From Psychroflexus longus (GTDB lineage: Bacteria > Bacteroidota > Bacteroidia > Flavobacteriales > Flavobacteriaceae): DNA of 64,000 nucleotides. Below, piece after piece: positions 54,009 to 63,176 of this stretch. The translations under genes and the position numbers were made by a program. The notes under the pieces were generated by a model. That model was not told where the DNA came from. It worked only from the letters and a program-made list of their open reading frames with translations, and did no database searches. The first letter of the stretch is position 1, and every line of letters begins with the position of its first letter. The stretch spans positions 1-64,000 of the forward strand of contig NZ_JAIQZE010000010.1 in the NCBI RefSeq assembly GCF_020164595.1, in the 5' to 3' direction.

Positions 54009-54806
54009 TTATATTAGATTAAAATGCTCGTGAAATCCTTCTTTATATTCAAAACCAGATAAATCTTCCTTGTTTTTGAAGTGCATATGCCGGATATAGG
54101 TTGAAAGTATTGAGAAAGCTTTATTGTCTTCAGAATTATAAAAATTTCCTGTGAAATCAATAATCAAATCTTCTCTATTGAAATTCAATTCTTCAATAGA
54201 GAACAACACATAGTAGGCAAAATCTTCTGCTGTTTCAAAGAAAAAGGCATTTGCAAGTTGTAATTTTTGATTTTTAAACGCCGCCAGATAGAACTGATTT
54301 CTGGATACATGAATTTTCAAATATTCTGCTGAAACTGAACTTTCATTAAACCCATCCTCAACCAAACCTGAAACTATATGAGTGAATTTAAAGCTTCCAA
54401 ATTCTTCGAACAAATAGTTGTTGATATTGATGTAGGGAATATAAACTGTATTCCCATGTATAGACTTAATTTCATCATAAGAGAAATCATCACCTTCTAT
54501 AAGTTTTGAACTATATTTTAAATAGTGAGGCAGATGAGACTCTTCAAAATATTCCTGGGGAACGATGCAGAATTGAGGATTTCCATAAATGATTTCAAGT
54601 TCTTTAATTGCATAATAGCTTAAGAACTGAGAATTGATTTTTGATCTTAAAAGCTTAAAAAGTTCGGATACAGATGAAGTTGCTTCCAGTTTAAAATGTT
54701 CAAAAACCAGTGGAGTTTGATATTCGTTAAGTACTAAAAAAGAAAATCCATCTTGTAAAATTAAGATGGATAGTCTATTATGAATATGTGTTGTGTATAC
54801 ACTCAT
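54009..54806 (-). CDS. DUF3822 protein of unknown function
   Basis: This 265-residue protein is of the DUF3822 family, commonly located just before rsmD in Bacteroidota. It has an actin-like/ASKHA-type alternation of strands, with no recognisable catalytic motif. HIHNRLSILILQDGFSFLV at the start and HVSRNQFYLAAFKNQKLQLAN are its clearest segments. Its ATG overlaps the stop of the preceding membrane protein by one base (TAATG). Confidence 0.8.
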   Translation of the reverse strand: MSVYTTHIHNRLSILILQDGFSFLVLNEYQTPLVFEHFKLEATSSVSELFKLLRSKINSQFLSYYAIKELEIIYGNPQFCIVPQEYFEESHLPHYLKYSSKLIEGDDFSYDEIKSIHGNTVYIPYININNYLFEEFGSFKFTHIVSGLVEDGFNESSVSAEYLKIHVSRNQFYLAAFKNQKLQLANAFFFETAEDFAYYVLFSIEELNFNREDLIIDFTGNFYNSEDNKAFSILSTYIRHMHFKNKEDLSGFEYKEGFHEHFNLI

Positions 54807-55450
54807 TAATTGTCACCAAAGTTTTTTGGCCAATTACCATTTGTATTAACTTGTCTCATAGATCCTACTTTAATAGCATCTCCATCAACACCATCAACAG
54901 ATTTTATTTGCTTTTCTTGGATCACCAAATCTCTATCTTGGTCTGCAAGAATCAAGTCTTTTGGTGCACTCACTTCGAAAACAGGAATTTTATTTCCATC
55001 TTCTTCTATAAATCCCGCATCAATTTTGAAAGTCTTCTTGTCTGTATGTGGTATATACATTATTTGCTTATATCTGTCTGATTGACCAAATATGGAATCT
55101 TTAACAGCTGCAAACCCTAAAGTATCAATCACTACGTCTTGAATATATCTGTCTACTCCGTAGGTTTTAAGGTATTCTTCGTCAAGAAAAGTAGTATCTC
55201 TTCTTTGCGTAATAACATATTCAGCAGTGTCAATGAATTTAATCATATCATCGAAATTTCCAACAAAGTTACCTATGATTTCTCTGTGAGCTAACTCCAC
55301 ATCACGGATGTCTTTCATTTTTTCAACAATATCTACGTATCTTCTGTCTCTTATTTTATTGAATTCGACAGGTCCGTAAACCGCGTTATAAGTGAAGTAA
55401 CCTAGCACTCCGATAACAACCCATAAAACAATCTGTATTACAATCTTCAT
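54806..55450 (-). CDS. Conserved membrane-anchored protein of unknown function
   Basis: This 214-residue protein has one N-terminal membrane helix (about residues 5-23) followed by a charged alpha-helical segment with IRDRRYVDIVEKMKDIRDVELAHREI and a C-terminal part rich in beta strands. Such proteins precede DUF3822 and rsmD in flavobacterial genomes, but I recognise no function. It is the first gene of the operon with a consensus promoter at 55480-55508. Confidence 0.78.
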   Translation of the reverse strand: MKIVIQIVLWVVIGVLGYFTYNAVYGPVEFNKIRDRRYVDIVEKMKDIRDVELAHREIIGNFVGNFDDMIKFIDTAEYVITQRRDTTFLDEEYLKTYGVDRYIQDVVIDTLGFAAVKDSIFGQSDRYKQIMYIPHTDKKTFKIDAGFIEEDGNKIPVFEVSAPKDLILADQDRDLVIQEKQIKSVDGVDGDAIKVGSMRQVNTNGNWPKNFGDN

Positions 55451-55479
55451 AACTTAAAATTAAGAATTTTTGATTTAAA

Positions 55480-55508
55480 CAAAACTACAACTTTTTTTCA
55501 ATCACAAA
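55480..55508 (-). promoter_or_regulatory. Promoter of the DUF3822-rsmD operon (TTTG-N17-TAGTTTTG)
   Basis: On the minus strand TTTG (55508-55505) is followed after 17 bases by TAGTTTTG (55487-55480), 29 bases before the ATG at 55450. Confidence 0.75.
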
Positions 55509-55532
55509 AGTTTACTACCAAAAAATCGTGCT

Positions 55533-55540
55533 TATATTTG
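55533..55540 (+). promoter_or_regulatory. -7 box TATATTTG before the RecD-like gene
   Basis: TATATTTG on the plus strand fits TAnnTTTG and lies 25 bases before the ATG at 55566. No -33 element is clear. Confidence 0.45.
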
Positions 55541-55565
55541 AAATTTACGAATTGTATCTTACTTT

Positions 55566-56999
55566 ATGAACAATCAAGAGTTTTACGAAGCCCTCAAAAC
55601 CGATTTTGGACACCTTCCAACACCAAAGCAAGATCTTACTTTACAATTGTTGTCCAAGTTTGTTTTGGAAACTTCAGTAGACCGCATTTTTTTATTAAAA
55701 GGCTATGCGGGAACAGGTAAAACAACGATAATAGGAACACTTGTCAAAAACATCTGGAAGGTAAAAAAGAAGGTCATTTTGGCGGCACCAACAGGTAGAG
55801 CTGCTAAAGTCATCTCAAACTACAGTAATCAATACGCTCAAACCATTCACAGAAAAATATATCAGCCCAAAAGTACCAGTGGTGGAGGAATAGAGTTTGT
55901 TCCTCAAATTAATAAGCATAAAAACACAATTTTTATTGTAGATGAGGCTTCAATGATTCCAGATTTCCCAAGTGGAGATCAACTTTTCAACCGTGGATCT
56001 GTGTTAGATGACCTCATGGAATATGTTTATTCTGGAGAAAATTGTAAGTTAATTTTTATCGGAGATACTGCTCAGCTACCTCCGGTTAAAGCGAATCTGA
56101 GTCCCGCATTAGATGAAAAAACCTTAACTACTCATTACCAAATGGATGTAATTCCTGTAGAGCTTGATGAGGTTGTAAGACAAAAACTCGAGAGTAGTAT
56201 TTTATTAAATGCTACCAAAATCCGGGAAACCATTGAAAATGAAGATTTTGAAAGCTTCAAATTTGAGTTGTCTAATAAAGCTGACATGGTGAGACTTGTA
56301 GATGGCTACGAAATCCTGGATGCTATCAATGAAGCTTATGACAATCTTGGTCATGAGGAAACCGCCATCATTGTAAGATCCAATAAAAGAGCTAATCTAT
56401 ATAACGAGCAAATACGGAGTAGGATATTACTGAGAGAAGATGAAATTGCTCCGGGTGATTTTTTGATGGTTGTTAAAAATAATTACTTCTGGGTCAAACC
56501 GAAAAGCGATGCAGGCTTTATTGCTAATGGTGATATTGTTGAAATTTTAGAAATTTTTGGAATCAAAGAACTTTACGGGTTTAGGTTTGCAGAAGTAAAA
56601 GTCCAAATGGTAGATTACCCTAAAATGAAACCTTTTGAAACGGTGATTATGTTGGACACATTAAATTTGAATTCTCCGTCCTTGCCCTATGAGCAGTCCA
56701 ATCAGCTATATCAGGAAGTGATGAAAGACTATGAAGACATTACTTCCAAATACAAGAAGTTCTTGAAGGTGAAACAGAATCCATTTTTTAATGCTTTGCA
56801 GGTCAAATTCAGTTATGCGATCACTTGTCATAAATCCCAAGGTGGACAATGGGACACGGTGTTTGTAGAACAGCCTTATTTGCCAGATGGTATTACCAAA
56901 GATTATTTAAGGTGGTTATATACCGCATGTACTCGAGCTAAAGAAAAACTTTATCTCATCGGTTTTAAAGATGATTTTTTCAGCGAAAAGCAATTGTAA
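55566..56999 (+). CDS. RecD-like ATP-dependent DNA helicase
   Basis: This 477-residue superfamily 1B helicase has Walker A GYAGTGKTT near residue 47, DEASMIPD, GDTAQLPPV and a UvrD_C_2 domain with CHKSQGGQWDTVFVEQPYL and YTACTRAKEKLYL near the end. It resembles RecD/Pif1-type helicases but lacks the N-terminal domain of RecD2. The cellular role is not known; kdsB follows after 23 bases on the same strand. Confidence 0.92.
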   Translation: MNNQEFYEALKTDFGHLPTPKQDLTLQLLSKFVLETSVDRIFLLKGYAGTGKTTIIGTLVKNIWKVKKKVILAAPTGRAAKVISNYSNQYAQTIHRKIYQPKSTSGGGIEFVPQINKHKNTIFIVDEASMIPDFPSGDQLFNRGSVLDDLMEYVYSGENCKLIFIGDTAQLPPVKANLSPALDEKTLTTHYQMDVIPVELDEVVRQKLESSILLNATKIRETIENEDFESFKFELSNKADMVRLVDGYEILDAINEAYDNLGHEETAIIVRSNKRANLYNEQIRSRILLREDEIAPGDFLMVVKNNYFWVKPKSDAGFIANGDIVEILEIFGIKELYGFRFAEVKVQMVDYPKMKPFETVIMLDTLNLNSPSLPYEQSNQLYQEVMKDYEDITSKYKKFLKVKQNPFFNALQVKFSYAITCHKSQGGQWDTVFVEQPYLPDGITKDYLRWLYTACTRAKEKLYLIGFKDDFFSEKQL

Positions 57000-57022
57000 A
57001 CTTTTAATAAAACCTTTAAACT

Positions 57023-57766
57023 ATGTCTAAGTCTTTCAAAGTGATAGCAATGATTCCAGCTCGGTACGAAGCCTCCAGATTTCCTGGAAAGTTGATGCAG
57101 GATTTAGCAGGGAAAACGGTAATTACCCGAACTTACGAAGCCGCAAAATCAACTGAATTGTTTGATGAAGTTTACGTTGTTACAGATTCTGAACTCATTT
57201 TTTCTGAAATTGAAAAAGAAGGTGGAAAGGTGATAATGAGTAAAAAGGAACACGAGTGTGGCAGCGATCGCATTGCAGAAGCTGTTCAACATATGGATGT
57301 TGATATTGTTATCAATGTTCAAGGTGATGAACCTTTCATTAATGAAAAGGCCTTAAGTAAACTACTGAATGTTTTCAAAGAAGATAAAGACAGACTCATA
57401 GACTTAGCGTCGTTAAAAGTAAAATTAACCTCTGAAGAGGATATTTTGAATCCAAATCATGTCAAAGTGATTACAGACCTCAATAATTTTGCGCTTTACT
57501 TTTCCAGGTCACCAATTCCTTTTCACAGAGCCAAAGACTTACAGGTCGATTATTTTAAACATGTGGGCATTTACGCCTTCAGGAAAGATGCCCTGATGGC
57601 TTTTTATAACCTGCCGATGAGTCCATTGGAATCAGCAGAAAAAATCGAATGCATTCGTTATTTGGAAAATGGTAAAACCATAAAAATGGTGGAAACACAA
57701 GAAGTAAGTATCGGAATTGATACGCCGCAAGATCTAGAAAAAGCAAGACTTAGATTTACTCATTGA
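57023..57766 (+). CDS. kdsB: CMP-Kdo synthetase
   Basis: This 247-residue enzyme activates Kdo with CTP for lipopolysaccharide synthesis. [19 protein letters not shown] near the start, [25 protein letters not shown] and [14 protein letters not shown] match the family. The position next to a RecD-like helicase is common in flavobacteria. Confidence 0.96.
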   Translation: MSKSFKVIAMIPARYEASRFPGKLMQDLAGKTVITRTYEAAKSTELFDEVYVVTDSELIFSEIEKEGGKVIMSKKEHECGSDRIAEAVQHMDVDIVINVQGDEPFINEKALSKLLNVFKEDKDRLIDLASLKVKLTSEEDILNPNHVKVITDLNNFALYFSRSPIPFHRAKDLQVDYFKHVGIYAFRKDALMAFYNLPMSPLESAEKIECIRYLENGKTIKMVETQEVSIGIDTPQDLEKARLRFTH

Positions 57767-57829
57767 GGGTCTAATAACCGTTCGTGTAAGTTTTAAAGTA
57801 TCCACTTGTTTAACTGGAAATTGATAGAT

Positions 57830-59287
57830 TTATCTACTTCCTCTTATGGTATGTCGCTTCAGAATTTTCTTTCCTTCAATTTTTGACCTTTCAGATTGAA
57901 TAATTTTCCAGATAGAATCTGAGGCGTGTTGGCGAGATTTTTCTAAATCAACCACGGGTTCTGGGTAATCTTCACCCAGTTTGAATCCATACATTTCTTG
58001 TTCCATACTAGTTAATTTCCAAGGTTCGTGAACAAATTCAATGGGGATCGTATTCAATTCTGGGACATATTTCAATATAAACTCTCCATCAGGATCATGT
58101 TTATAGGAATTTTTTACCGGATTGTAAATCCTTAACGTATGGATACCTGTAGTTCCAGCTTGCATTTGCAGTTGAGGATAATGAATGCCTGGCTCAAAAT
58201 CTAAAAATAAACTCGCTAAATGTTCTGATGCATCCTGCCACTTTTGCCATAATAAATGAGTGAAAAATGAGACCAGAAGAGCTCGCATTCTAAAATTAAG
58301 ATATCCCGTTTGAGTCAAGCATCTCATACTTGCATCCACAAGCGGAAATCCTGTCATACCCTTTTTCCAGGCTTTAATTAAAACATTATCTTTTTTATGC
58401 TTTAATACATCAAACGCAGAATTAAAATTTTGTGATTCTGCTTTGTATTCCATTTCAAACTTCTGTATGAAGTGTGCCTGCCATCTCAATCTAGATTGAA
58501 ATTGACTTAAAGCTTGCTTGTTTTTAATTTTTTCTCCTTTTTCCATTGAAGCATGAATAACTTCCCTTATGGATAGCACTCCCCAGGCGATGTAAGGCGA
58601 TAAACGACTACAGGATTTTCTGGCCAAAAGTGGTTTTGAAATGTGATTTTGATAGTTGGAATAGCGTTCTTCCAGAAAACTATTGAGATAACGAAGAGCG
58701 GTTTTTCGACCTCCTTTTTGATAATTTGCATCTCTTTCTACAGAAATATTTACAGTTTCAAATTGGCCTTTGAGCTTTTGTATGGTCTTGGAATCGACAA
58801 GCTGACCCTGATTTGCAGAAAATGGAATCACCTCTTGATTCATGAAATTCTCCCATGAATTGACCCAGGTCCTTCGGTTGCTCAAACCCCTAATGACACC
58901 ATTATTGATAAATTCTTTCCATTGGATTTTATGAGAATCAAAAAAGCTTTTTAACCTTTTGTCCCTTTGGAAAGTAATATTCAAACCAGTCTCCTGATGA
59001 GAAAAAACACTTTTAATTTTCAGTTGTGCGTGTATCTTTTTAAATGCCTCTTCTGCTGATGATTTTACAATTAATACTTCAGATTGATAACCAGCTAATT
59101 CTTTTTGAAGATCTGCTAAAGATTCTTTGATGAATCTAAAATGCCTTTCACTATAATGTGGATCTTTAAGAAGAATAGGCTCAAACACATAAAGAATCAG
59201 AACTGGATGCCTGTTTTGTAAAGCCTTATGTAATGGTGCATGGTCCTGCAATCTCAAATCTCTCTTCAGCCATACTACATTTACCAT
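57830..59287 (-). CDS. Divergent cryptochrome/photolyase-family flavoprotein
   Basis: This 485-residue protein has the antenna-like domain ([18 protein letters not shown] at the start), the linker and the FAD domain ([18 protein letters not shown] and [20 protein letters not shown]). But where photolyases have the Asn and Trp tract NNGGWQW, it has HYPQLQMQ (residues 369-376) and then [23 protein letters not shown]. Thus His replaces the FAD-facing Asn and no Trp takes the place of the proximal electron carrier, although the other two positions of the triad appear to have Trp. I recall a poorly studied bacterial clade with this tract. It is 11 bases after the CPD photolyase gene, so the two are co-transcribed. 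Confidence 0.9.
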   Translation of the reverse strand: MVNVVWLKRDLRLQDHAPLHKALQNRHPVLILYVFEPILLKDPHYSERHFRFIKESLADLQKELAGYQSEVLIVKSSAEEAFKKIHAQLKIKSVFSHQETGLNITFQRDKRLKSFFDSHKIQWKEFINNGVIRGLSNRRTWVNSWENFMNQEVIPFSANQGQLVDSKTIQKLKGQFETVNISVERDANYQKGGRKTALRYLNSFLEERYSNYQNHISKPLLARKSCSRLSPYIAWGVLSIREVIHASMEKGEKIKNKQALSQFQSRLRWQAHFIQKFEMEYKAESQNFNSAFDVLKHKKDNVLIKAWKKGMTGFPLVDASMRCLTQTGYLNFRMRALLVSFFTHLLWQKWQDASEHLASLFLDFEPGIHYPQLQMQAGTTGIHTLRIYNPVKNSYKHDPDGEFILKYVPELNTIPIEFVHEPWKLTSMEQEMYGFKLGEDYPEPVVDLEKSRQHASDSIWKIIQSERSKIEGKKILKRHTIRGSR

Positions 59288-59298
59288 TTTATTTTCTC

Positions 59299-60606
59299 TT
59301 AATTTTTTACTGCGTCTTTATACGTTTCCAGACAACGCTCTCTAGCCATTTTATGCTCAACCATGGGTTCAGGATATTCGTCGGATTCAAACTCTGGCAC
59401 CCATTTTTTGATGAATTTTTTATCCTTATCAAATCTGTCAGTTTGAGAATAGGGATTAAAAACCCGGAAGTAAGGTGCTGCATCTACGCCAGAACCAGCG
59501 ACCCATTGCCAGCCTCCGACATTGGAGGACATTTCATAATCCAGTAGTTTTTTTGCAAAGTAGGCTTCACCCCAGCGCCAATCAATCAACAAATGTTTAC
59601 AAAGAAAACTTCCAACAACCATTCTCAAACGATTATGCATCCATCCAGTTTTATTGAGTTGACGCATTCCTGCATCCACGATGGGATAACCCGTTTGTCC
59701 TGTTTTCCATTTTTCAAACTCTTCTTCGTTATTTCTCCATTCAATTCTGTCGTATTTGGGCTTGAAGGCTCTATCCTGTGTTTCCGGATAATGATATAGA
59801 ATGGCTTTATAAAATTCTCTCCAGATCAACTCATCCAAAAATGCTTTATTCTCAACAGATAATGCCTTTTTCACAATTTTTCTGTAACCGATGGTGCCGA
59901 ACCTTAAATAAGGACTTAACCTTGAAGTACCCTCTATAGAAGGAATGTTTCTGGTATCGTCATAATCTCTTAATAAGTCTTTATCAAAATTATGGTCTGG
60001 AACTTTTATGGAAGACTTCTCAAATCCCATGTCAGACAAGGAAAAATTGGGTAATCTTGTATTTTTATAAGTGTTATTTAGTAAGTCTTCAGAAGGATTG
60101 ATTTTAAAATTGATATCTTCGAATTCTTTTTTCCACTGCTTCATATAGGGCGTGAATACTAAGTACATCCCACCATCATTTTTTTCGACTTCAGTTTTTT
60201 CAAAAATGACTTGATCTTTAAAATCGTGGAATTCTATACCGTTTTCAGCTAACAGAGCATTAATTTCAGCGTCTCGTTTTTGAGCATAAGGTTCGTAGTC
60301 TCTATTGGTGTAAATCGCTTCAACTTCAAAATCTTCAATAAGCTGTTTAATTGCATTTTCTGGAGTATCATGGTAAGTGGCAATAGAAGAATCGTGATGC
60401 TCCTGAAGATAAGAGCGCATTTTTTGTAATTCATCGTGAATAAAAGTAACGCGAGCATCGTTTTTTGGGAGCTCGTCCAGAATATGCTTGTCAAATATAA
60501 ATAAAGGAAGCACAGGAAATTCACCTGAAAGCGCATGATATAGCCCGACATTATCCTCAAAACGCATATCTCTTCTAAACCAAAACACTCTTACTTTATC
60601 ACTCAT
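59299..60606 (-). CDS. phr: Class I CPD-type DNA photolyase
   Basis: This 435-residue enzyme should split cyclobutane pyrimidine dimers with FADH- and light. [15 protein letters not shown] at the start, [38 protein letters not shown] and the diagnostic [25 protein letters not shown] tract (Asn and Trp that contact FAD) are all intact. It is the first gene of a two-gene operon with the divergent cryptochrome. Upstream lies the SDR terminator, so it has its own promoter. Confidence 0.94.
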   Translation of the reverse strand: MSDKVRVFWFRRDMRFEDNVGLYHALSGEFPVLPLFIFDKHILDELPKNDARVTFIHDELQKMRSYLQEHHDSSIATYHDTPENAIKQLIEDFEVEAIYTNRDYEPYAQKRDAEINALLAENGIEFHDFKDQVIFEKTEVEKNDGGMYLVFTPYMKQWKKEFEDINFKINPSEDLLNNTYKNTRLPNFSLSDMGFEKSSIKVPDHNFDKDLLRDYDDTRNIPSIEGTSRLSPYLRFGTIGYRKIVKKALSVENKAFLDELIWREFYKAILYHYPETQDRAFKPKYDRIEWRNNEEEFEKWKTGQTGYPIVDAGMRQLNKTGWMHNRLRMVVGSFLCKHLLIDWRWGEAYFAKKLLDYEMSSNVGGWQWVAGSGVDAAPYFRVFNPYSQTDRFDKDKKFIKKWVPEFESDEYPEPMVEHKMARERCLETYKDAVKN

Positions 60607-60636
60607 TTTATTAGAAATTTAAATTACTTTCTTAAA

Positions 60637-60679
60637 CGTAAAAAATCTTCTTGTAAGTTAACCGACTTACAAGAAGATT
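60637..60679 (-). terminator. Terminator after the SDR gene
   Basis: On the minus strand AATCTTCTTGTAAG / CTTACAAGAAGATT form a perfect 14-bp stem with an eight-base loop, followed by a U-run. It closes the SRPBCC-SDR operon and separates it from the photolyase. Confidence 0.92.
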
Positions 60680-60699
60680 TTAAAAATTTTAGCTGAAAT

Positions 60700-61398
60700 C
60701 TAACTTACATTAAGACTTCCCATTCCACCATCTACTCCAAGAACTTGGCCTGTAATCCATGTAGAATCTTCGGATAGTAAGAAACTTGCTATTTTTCCGA
60801 TATCAGAAGGTTCACCTACACGCTTAAGTGGGTGTCTTTCATCCATTTTTTCTTTCTTTTTATCGTTGTTTAGCAATTTACCAGCCAATTGTGAATTAAC
60901 AAGAGATGGGGCAATTACATTCACTCTAAATGAAGGTGCGTACTCTGCTGCTAGTGATCTAGCAAAACCTTCTATAGCACCTTTCGCTGCCGCAACACTG
61001 GTGTGAAATGGCATTCCAGTTTGTACTGCAACAGTACTAAAGTATACAATACTAGCTTGTTTAGAATTTTTCAACTTGGATAGCAAACCATGAGTAACTT
61101 TTACCAAACTCATAAAATTCAATTGAAAATCATCTTCAAAGACTTCAGGTTTCATCATTTTGAAAGGCTTCAAATTGATACTTCCCGGGCAGTATACTAA
61201 ACCATCTAAAGTGTCTGGTAAATCCAATTCTGAAATGTCATCTGTTAATGCGTCAAACTTATGATAAGTCACATCATAGTCTGATAAATTTTCATCAGAT
61301 CTTGATGCCACTATTATATTGTGTTCTGCACTTAACTCTTTTACGATTTCCAAACCTATTCCTTTGGATCCACCAATAAGTAAAATATTCTTTTTCAT
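60700..61398 (-). CDS. Short-chain dehydrogenase/reductase
   Basis: This 232-residue enzyme has the NAD(P) site LIGGSKGIGLEIV (residues 6-18), the catalytic Ser and the loop VYFSTVAVQTGMPFHTSVAAAKGAI, and GVDGGMGSLNVS near the C-terminus. Position of the active Tyr is taken by the segment PFHTSVAAAKG: the usual YxxxK is here HTSVAAAK, so the Tyr is not in place, which casts doubt on ordinary dehydrogenase activity. SDR genes of this kind accompany photolyase genes in several bacteria. It is coupled to the SRPBCC gene after six bases. Confidence 0.88.
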   Translation of the reverse strand: MKKNILLIGGSKGIGLEIVKELSAEHNIIVASRSDENLSDYDVTYHKFDALTDDISELDLPDTLDGLVYCPGSINLKPFKMMKPEVFEDDFQLNFMSLVKVTHGLLSKLKNSKQASIVYFSTVAVQTGMPFHTSVAAAKGAIEGFARSLAAEYAPSFRVNVIAPSLVNSQLAGKLLNNDKKKEKMDERHPLKRVGEPSDIGKIASFLLSEDSTWITGQVLGVDGGMGSLNVS

Positions 61399-61404
61399 AA
61401 TTAT

Positions 61405-61878
61405 CTATTTATTTTGATTTTCAAAATGACCAAATTTTTCAATCATTTTAGCCTCTCTGGCTCTAAAAATTTTATTCAATTTTGGCTTAACAACTAGTGG
61501 GTGCATTAATCTACCCAAAACTCCGAGTGGTAATTTATAGTGGACTAAATCCTCAACCTCTACGCCACCTTCAATTTCATTGATAAAATGCTTGTGATGC
61601 CACAACGCATATGGCCCATATAGCTGAATGTCTACAAAATAGTTAGGTTTTTCCACATGTGTAATTTCAGTCACCCATTTTGTATTGAAACCTGGCAGAG
61701 GAGTTACATTATATTGTAGCAATTGTCCAGTAAACATTTTTCTATCCGCGCCAGATAATATTTCAAACCCCATGTCATCCGGCATAATTTCTTGTAAATT
61801 TTTAGGATCTGAAAGAAATTCCCAAGTTTCTAGTTTTGTAATGGGTAATTTCTGTTTAGTGTTGATTTCATATATCAT
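61405..61878 (-). CDS. SRPBCC-fold (START-like) lipid- or ligand-binding protein
   Basis: This 157-residue protein starts MIYEINTKQKLPITKLETWE and has DPKNLQEIMPDDMGFEIL, which is typical of the SRPBCC/START-like group (ligand-binding cavity), with the later LVHYKLPLGVLGRLMHPLVV. Such proteins are frequently encoded beside photolyase/SDR genes and are called Cyclase/dehydrase-like. A TACTTTTG box ends four bases before its ATG, which again implies a leaderless mRNA. Confidence 0.88.
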   Translation of the reverse strand: MIYEINTKQKLPITKLETWEFLSDPKNLQEIMPDDMGFEILSGADRKMFTGQLLQYNVTPLPGFNTKWVTEITHVEKPNYFVDIQLYGPYALWHHKHFINEIEGGVEVEDLVHYKLPLGVLGRLMHPLVVKPKLNKIFRAREAKMIEKFGHFENQNK

Positions 61879-61882
61879 GATC

Positions 61883-61890
61883 CAAAAGTA
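61883..61890 (-). promoter_or_regulatory. -7 box TACTTTTG four bases from the SRPBCC ATG
   Basis: TACTTTTG on the minus strand matches TAnnTTTG, and GATC separates it from the ATG at 61878. No TTG is seen at the -33 position. Confidence 0.5.
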
Positions 61891-62033
61891 AATATTTTAT
61901 TGTTTAATGAAATAAGATTGAAGTTAAACAAAAGTTATTGTTACGTAGTTTCAAACCTAAAAACTGATAAATAAATCTTTATACGATACTTGATCATAAG
62001 GAGTATGCTTTTATTTGTAACAAAATAATTTAG

Positions 62034-62507
62034 ATGATATATAAGAGTCTTTTATTACTGCTTGTACTCACGGGCTGTAAAAGTTCTCAAACTGATTTGC
62101 CTGTTTTGCAGAATTGTCCTGGGAATGGGGATTGTGAAGTTCAAGTTTTTAAAGAAACTAAACTATTACTTCAAAAAGAATCATCAGAAATCTCAGATGT
62201 ATCTTTTGAAGAGGACAAAGATTTTCAAGTTATTTTTATCAAATACAAAGACTCCAAGAGAAAAGAATATATTGAAGAAATCTATCTTCAAATCCCATCA
62301 AGATTTAGAGAAATTCATTCCAAAAATCATAGTCTAAACAATCAGAAGGTAGTGTTTGGTAAAATCTGTGATTGTGAAGAGACTGGATTTACTTATGTAA
62401 ATCACGGAGAACTTGTAATTATAAATAACAAGGAAACTATTTCACTTCATTTAGAAATCAAATCAGATAAAAAACATATAATTCAGATTATCGATCTTGA
62501 AATCTAA
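62034..62507 (+). CDS. Small hypothetical lipoprotein
   Basis: This 157-residue protein has a lipoprotein signal MIYKSLLLLLVLTGC (Cys15). The mature part is polar, with Cys28 and Cys34 in NCPGNGDC and a CDC pair (residues 111-113) later in GKICDCEETGF, so disulphide bonds or metal binding are possible. I do not recognise the family. Its stop overlaps that of the convergent ExbD-like gene by four bases. Confidence 0.7.
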   Translation: MIYKSLLLLLVLTGCKSSQTDLPVLQNCPGNGDCEVQVFKETKLLLQKESSEISDVSFEEDKDFQVIFIKYKDSKRKEYIEEIYLQIPSRFREIHSKNHSLNNQKVVFGKICDCEETGFTYVNHGELVIINNKETISLHLEIKSDKKHIIQIIDLEI

Positions 62508-63067
62508 TTATCAATAACATCCCCAGAAAATGTAGGAACGCCAGGTGAGAAACTCGGTTTTTTTGTATCCTCTTCAGAGTTTAGTTCTATGACATTGTAA
62601 GGGAAGTTCCCATTTCTGATCTTCTTTCTTTTCTTACAATCCAAATTGGCGTAAAACGTTTCATACTTTTCCTCAGCAGTCGTATCCCAGGCATACAAAT
62701 AAACTTCTCTTACATAGGTTAAAATCAAATCGTAAGAATCGTGTTCTCCATAAGATCCTAACGCAATGATAGCTTGTTTTGAAGAGTCAGCTTTAGTTTT
62801 TTCCTTATTAGGATTAGTTATAAAATCATAAACCGTTTCTTTTAATTTAATTTCAGAAATTCCTTCTTTTTTGATACCATTCATCAATAACTTTCCCTCC
62901 TGATCAATGATTAGCGTCAACAGATTATTGGATTTTGAAGAGGTATAATCTTCATTTGAAATTTCTATTTCAATTGGGCAGGTGTTGTCAAGCCAGACTT
63001 GACTATGTGCACTACTTAATATTAATAAATATAAAACAGTAGAAAATAGAGTTTTCATAATTTTCAT
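62504..63067 (-). CDS. Secreted ExbD-like periplasmic domain protein
   Basis: This 187-residue protein has a cleavable-looking signal peptide (ending AHSQ) and then LTLIIDQEGKLLMNG, a pattern like the periplasmic part of flavobacterial ExbD/biopolymer transporters, continuing through the segment ETVYDFITNPNKE and a late CKKRKKIRNGNFPYNVIE. The membrane helix of ExbD with its catalytic Asp is not obvious, so it may be a free periplasmic relative. The family link is moderate. The next-best start is the ATG at 63058. A TATCTTTG box is at 63087-63080. Confidence 0.55.
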   Translation of the reverse strand: MKIMKTLFSTVLYLLILSSAHSQVWLDNTCPIEIEISNEDYTSSKSNNLLTLIIDQEGKLLMNGIKKEGISEIKLKETVYDFITNPNKEKTKADSSKQAIIALGSYGEHDSYDLILTYVREVYLYAWDTTAEEKYETFYANLDCKKRKKIRNGNFPYNVIELNSEEDTKKPSFSPGVPTFSGDVIDN

Positions 63068-63176
63068 CTTTATCTACAGCAAAGATATAAACTTATTCCT
63101 CCAATATCACTAGAGCTGATACATATCATTTTTAGTAACAGGCTATTGTGAGATTTTTGTATCCTAATTTAATTTT

